The notes beneath the pieces were generated by a model, which worked only from the letters and a program-made list of their open reading frames with translations, was not told where the DNA came from and ran no database searches. Source: Thiomicrorhabdus sp. (lineage in GTDB: Bacteria; Pseudomonadota; Gammaproteobacteria; Thiomicrospirales; Thiomicrospiraceae). Taken from it: a stretch of 7,932 nt of DNA. The translations under genes and the position numbers were made by a program. Shown here piece by piece: positions 5,706 through 7,932 of this stretch (positions are counted from its first letter, which is position 1; each line of letters opens with the position of its first letter). Location of the stretch: the NCBI GenBank assembly GCA_015488565.1, contig WFNQ01000053.1, positions 1 to 7,932 of the forward strand. The letters are read 5' to 3'.

Positions 5706-6446
5706 TTAAACCATATACATGCCACCATTCACGTTCAAGGTTTGCCCTGTAATATAAGCGCCACCCTCTCCCGCTAAAAAGGAAACCGACTTTGCGATGT
5801 CTTCTGGCGAGCCTAAACGGCTCAATGGAATTTGTTGTGTCAGTGCTTCACGTTGCTCTTCTGGCAAACCACGCGTCATATCCGTATCAATAAACCCGGG
5901 TGCAATGGTGTTCACGGTAATATTTCGTGTACCCACTTCTCGCGCTAATGACTTACTAAACCCAATAATACCCGCTTTGGCCGCGGCATAGTTGGTTTGA
6001 CCGGCATTTCCCATGACTCCGACAACGGAGGCGATATTAATAATGCGCCCCCCTTTTGCTTTCATCATGCCACGCAAACAGGCTTTGCTCATACGGAAAA
6101 CAGAACTTAAGTTGGTTTCGATAATATCATTCCACTCATCGTCTTTCATTCGCATCAATAAGTTATCGCGCGTAATACCCGCATTATTCACCAAAATCGT
6201 TGGCACACCAAATGTTTTAGTCACCTCAGCTAACACGGACGTAATCATCTCAGCATCGGTCACATTCAAACATCTTCCTGCACCTTGCGCACCCGCTTCT
6301 TTAAGATACGTTGAAATATTATCTGCACCACTCTCTGATGTTGCTGTTCCAATCACAATCGCACCTTGTGAGGCGAGCTCTAAAGCGATCGCTTTACCGA
6401 TTCCACGACTTGCACCCGTAACAAATGCAACCTTTCCTGTTAACAT
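5706..6446 (-). CDS. fabG: 3-oxoacyl-ACP reductase FabG
   Basis: NADPH-dependent reduction of 3-oxoacyl-ACP to (R)-3-hydroxyacyl-ACP in fatty-acid elongation. The protein has 246 residues, a classical short-chain dehydrogenase (E. coli FabG 244). The cofactor motif GASRGIG is at 11-17, NNAG at 87-90, and the catalytic tetrad is Asn112 (ETNLSSVFR), Ser140 (INIASVVGVMGN), Tyr153 and Lys157 (YAAAK). The PGFIDTDMT loop (183-191) and C-terminal ITGQTLNVNGGMYMV are typical of FabG. The ATG has an AGGA Shine-Dalgarno five bases upstream. It follows fabD after 54 bp and precedes acpP after 135 bp, the standard order. The neighbours leave little room for another SDR identity. Confidence 0.97.
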   Translation of the reverse strand: MLTGKVAFVTGASRGIGKAIALELASQGAIVIGTATSESGADNISTYLKEAGAQGAGRCLNVTDAEMITSVLAEVTKTFGVPTILVNNAGITRDNLLMRMKDDEWNDIIETNLSSVFRMSKACLRGMMKAKGGRIINIASVVGVMGNAGQTNYAAAKAGIIGFSKSLAREVGTRNITVNTIAPGFIDTDMTRGLPEEQREALTQQIPLSRLGSPEDIAKSVSFLAGEGGAYITGQTLNVNGGMYMV

Positions 6447-6500
6447 GATTTTCCTGCCTAAATTTTTTTTAAATTCAATCCGCTAATGATACTGACTATT

Positions 6501-7424
6501 CTACAAACTTGCTAACGCTTTTTCTAATGTTGTGTCATCAAAAATAGGGTGCACCTTCATTTTTCGGTCAATGCGGCGATTTAACCCCATTAACACCTTT
6601 CCAGGCCCAAGTTCATACAGCAACTCAACCCCTTGATTCTTCATGGAATTTATCGTTTTAACCCATTGAACAGGTTGATATAACTGCTGAACCAACAATG
6701 CTTTAATCTCATCAACATCTTTTGCTTCGCTAAATTGAACATTATGCAAAACAGGGACGGTAGGCATATTAAATTCCATCCCCTTAAGCTTTTCAGCTAA
6801 CTGGTCGGCCGCAGGCTTCATTAAAGAGCAATGAGACGGCACGCTAACAGGCAAAGGCACAACGCGAGATGCTCCCGCCTCCGTTGCTAAAGCCATTGCC
6901 GCCTCTACTGCGGCTTTATTGCCCGCAATCACCACTTGACCGGGGGAGTTAAAATTAACCACCTCTACAATACCATCTGCCTGCTCACACACCGCAAGCA
7001 CTTGCGCATCCTCTAAACCTAATATCGCCGCCATTGCGCCTTGTCCAGCAGGCACTGCTGCCTGCATCAATCGACCACGTTCGGCAACCAACTCAATACC
7101 TTGCGCCAAGGTCATCACACCACTGGCCACGAGTGCCGTATATTCACCCAAAGAGTGTCCCGCCATAAAGGCTGGTGCACATGATTTTTGAGCCAGTAAC
7201 GTACGATACACGGCGATCCCCGCCGCTAACATAGCGGGTTGCGTCACATCCGTTTGATTTAACGTACCTTCCGAATCATTCTGCACCACATTCCATAAAT
7301 CATAATTCAATACCGACGAGGCTTCATCAAACACCTTCGCCACTTGAGCATGAGAAGCGGCAAGCTCTGATAACATACCTACCGACTGTGAACCTTGACC
7401 GGGGAAAATAAATGCATACGACAT
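6501..7424 (-). CDS. fabD: Malonyl-CoA:ACP transacylase FabD
   Basis: Transfers malonyl from CoA to ACP, supplying the extender for FabH and FabF. The protein has 307 residues (E. coli 309). FPGQGSQ (7-13) forms the oxyanion region, the nucleophile is Ser91 in GHSLGEY, Arg116 (AERGRLMQ) binds the malonyl carboxylate, His198 is in VPSHCSLM, and Gln250 lies in QLYQPVQW. The C-terminal ELGPGKVLMGLNRRI is also conserved. The start is ATG at 7422-7424; the nearest purine-rich sequence, AAAAGG, is rather distant (about 11 bases), so initiation may be modest. It is 65 bp after fabH and 54 bp before fabG, in line with a fabHDG operon. Codons and composition resemble its neighbours. Confidence 0.97.
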   Translation of the reverse strand: MSYAFIFPGQGSQSVGMLSELAASHAQVAKVFDEASSVLNYDLWNVVQNDSEGTLNQTDVTQPAMLAAGIAVYRTLLAQKSCAPAFMAGHSLGEYTALVASGVMTLAQGIELVAERGRLMQAAVPAGQGAMAAILGLEDAQVLAVCEQADGIVEVVNFNSPGQVVIAGNKAAVEAAMALATEAGASRVVPLPVSVPSHCSLMKPAADQLAEKLKGMEFNMPTVPVLHNVQFSEAKDVDEIKALLVQQLYQPVQWVKTINSMKNQGVELLYELGPGKVLMGLNRRIDRKMKVHPIFDDTTLEKALASL

Positions 7425-7454
7425 AATTTTGATTACCTTTTCTAATTTTTGACT

Positions 7455-7474
7455 GCTTTAATGCGCTTTAATGG
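7455..7474. repeat. Two tandem 10-bp copies between fabH and fabD
   Basis: GCTTTAATGC directly followed by GCTTTAATGG, a 10-bp tandem repeat differing only in the last base. It lies in the 65-bp gap between the fabH stop and the fabD start. A spacing of about one helical turn would suit side-by-side protein binding, but chance duplication is equally likely. Confidence 0.5.
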
Positions 7475-7489
7475 CAAAAGAGACCGACC

Positions 7490-7932
7490 TTAATAGCGTA
7501 TTAACGCTGAGCCCCAAGTAAATCCGCCACCAAAGGCCTCTAATAACAATAACTGACCTCGTTGAATTCGACCATCACGAATGGCTTCGTCTAATGCCAT
7601 GGGAACAGAAGCACTGGAAGTATTTGCGTGCTTATGCACCGTAATCACGGCTTGCTCTGGTGAAAGCTTTAACTTTTTGGCCGTACCATTAATAATGCGT
7701 AAGTTTGCTTGATGTGGCACTAACCAATCAATATCTTCTTTTTGCAGTCCATTGGCTTCTAACGTTTCTTTGGCAATACGGCTCAACGTATTCACGGCCA
7801 TTTTAAATACTTCATTGCCTTTCATGTTCATGGTACGTTCTTCAATCGCATCGGTCTGCGGTAACTTTGAAAGCCCTGATGGCACATGAAGCAACTCTTC
7901 ATACTGCCCATCTGCGTGAATATGCGTTGAAA
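7490..7932 (-). CDS. fabH: 3-oxoacyl-ACP synthase III FabH, C-terminal part
   Basis: Starts fatty-acid synthesis by condensing acetyl-CoA with malonyl-ACP. The frame is open from the right window edge to the TAA at 7490-7492, giving 146 residues, a little under half of the usual 317-320. The fragment begins STHIHADGQYEELL, which matches the middle of FabH. It holds two of the three catalytic residues: His in VPHQANLRI (fragment residue 73) and Asn in HANTSSASVP (residue 103). LLLLEAFGGGFTWGSALIRY at the end is the standard FabH C-terminus. The active-site Cys would lie outside the window. The TTG at 7892-7894 is an internal Leu codon (EELLHVP), not a start. fabD follows after 65 bp. Confidence 0.97.
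   Translation of the reverse strand, partial: STHIHADGQYEELLHVPSGLSKLPQTDAIEERTMNMKGNEVFKMAVNTLSRIAKETLEANGLQKEDIDWLVPHQANLRIINGTAKKLKLSPEQAVITVHKHANTSSASVPMALDEAIRDGRIQRGQLLLLEAFGGGFTWGSALIRY

Noticed and set aside
6013..6486. 157-codon plus-strand open frame opposite fabG
   Set aside because: It lies antisense to the complete fabG and its product shows no recognisable domain; it is a shadow of the real gene.
7490..7894. Short fabH starting at the TTG at 7892-7894
   Set aside because: The frame continues open to the window edge and encodes STHIHADGQYEE, typical FabH sequence; the TTG is an internal Leu codon.
1..7932. Mobile element, CRISPR array or defence-type system
   Set aside because: All nine genes are standard fatty-acid, folate, murein and nucleotide genes in a conserved order, with no transposase, spacer-repeat array or foreign-looking segment.

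Overview
This window is a piece of a gammaproteobacterial core-metabolism chromosome. Every gene lies on the minus strand. In transcription order (right to left) they are fabH (C-terminal part only), fabD, fabG, acpP, fabF, pabB, pabC, mltG and tmk (C-terminus cut off by the left window edge). This is the familiar fab-acpP-fabF-pabC-mltG-tmk neighbourhood of gammaproteobacteria, with pabB inserted between fabF and pabC. Protein-level resemblance and the moderate G+C suggest a Thiotrichales-type sulfur- or methyl-oxidising gammaproteobacterium (for example the Thiomicrospira group). That placement is an impression from sequence and gene order, not a search result.

Right half (about 4017-7932): type II fatty-acid synthesis. 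FabH starts chains from acetyl-CoA and malonyl-ACP, FabD loads malonate on ACP, FabG reduces 3-ketoacyl-ACP, AcpP carries the chain and FabF elongates it. Catalytic residues are intact in every part that is visible. acpP is set apart: a 135-bp AT-rich leader precedes it and a clean intrinsic terminator hairpin follows it (5282-5307), just before fabF, which starts with TTG.

Middle (1638-3940): pabB and pabC, which turn chorismate plus ammonia into p-aminobenzoate for folate. pabB, pabC and mltG are joined by two ATGA start/stop overlaps, so they are probably translationally coupled. PabB has PIAGT rather than the E. coli-type PIKGT motif. PabC has Cys where the class-IV PLP-enzyme signature has Glu.

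Left end (1-1641): mltG (endolytic murein transglycosylase) and tmk (thymidylate kinase), separated by a 70-bp spacer almost filled by a long hairpin running from the mltG stop codon to the tmk Shine-Dalgarno.

The least ordinary signal is a set of long G/C homopolymer tracts (five of 8-9 bases and one of 7), all in the left half at 486-3882. Each has a similar flank, about (A)AGGGGGGGG(G)-A-rich/T-rich. One encodes the tmk P-loop, two lie in pabB, one in pabC, and an inverted pair forms the mltG-tmk hairpin. No mobile element, CRISPR array, tRNA or rRNA was seen, no gap exceeds 300 bp, and I found no novel defence-like or otherwise exotic system here.
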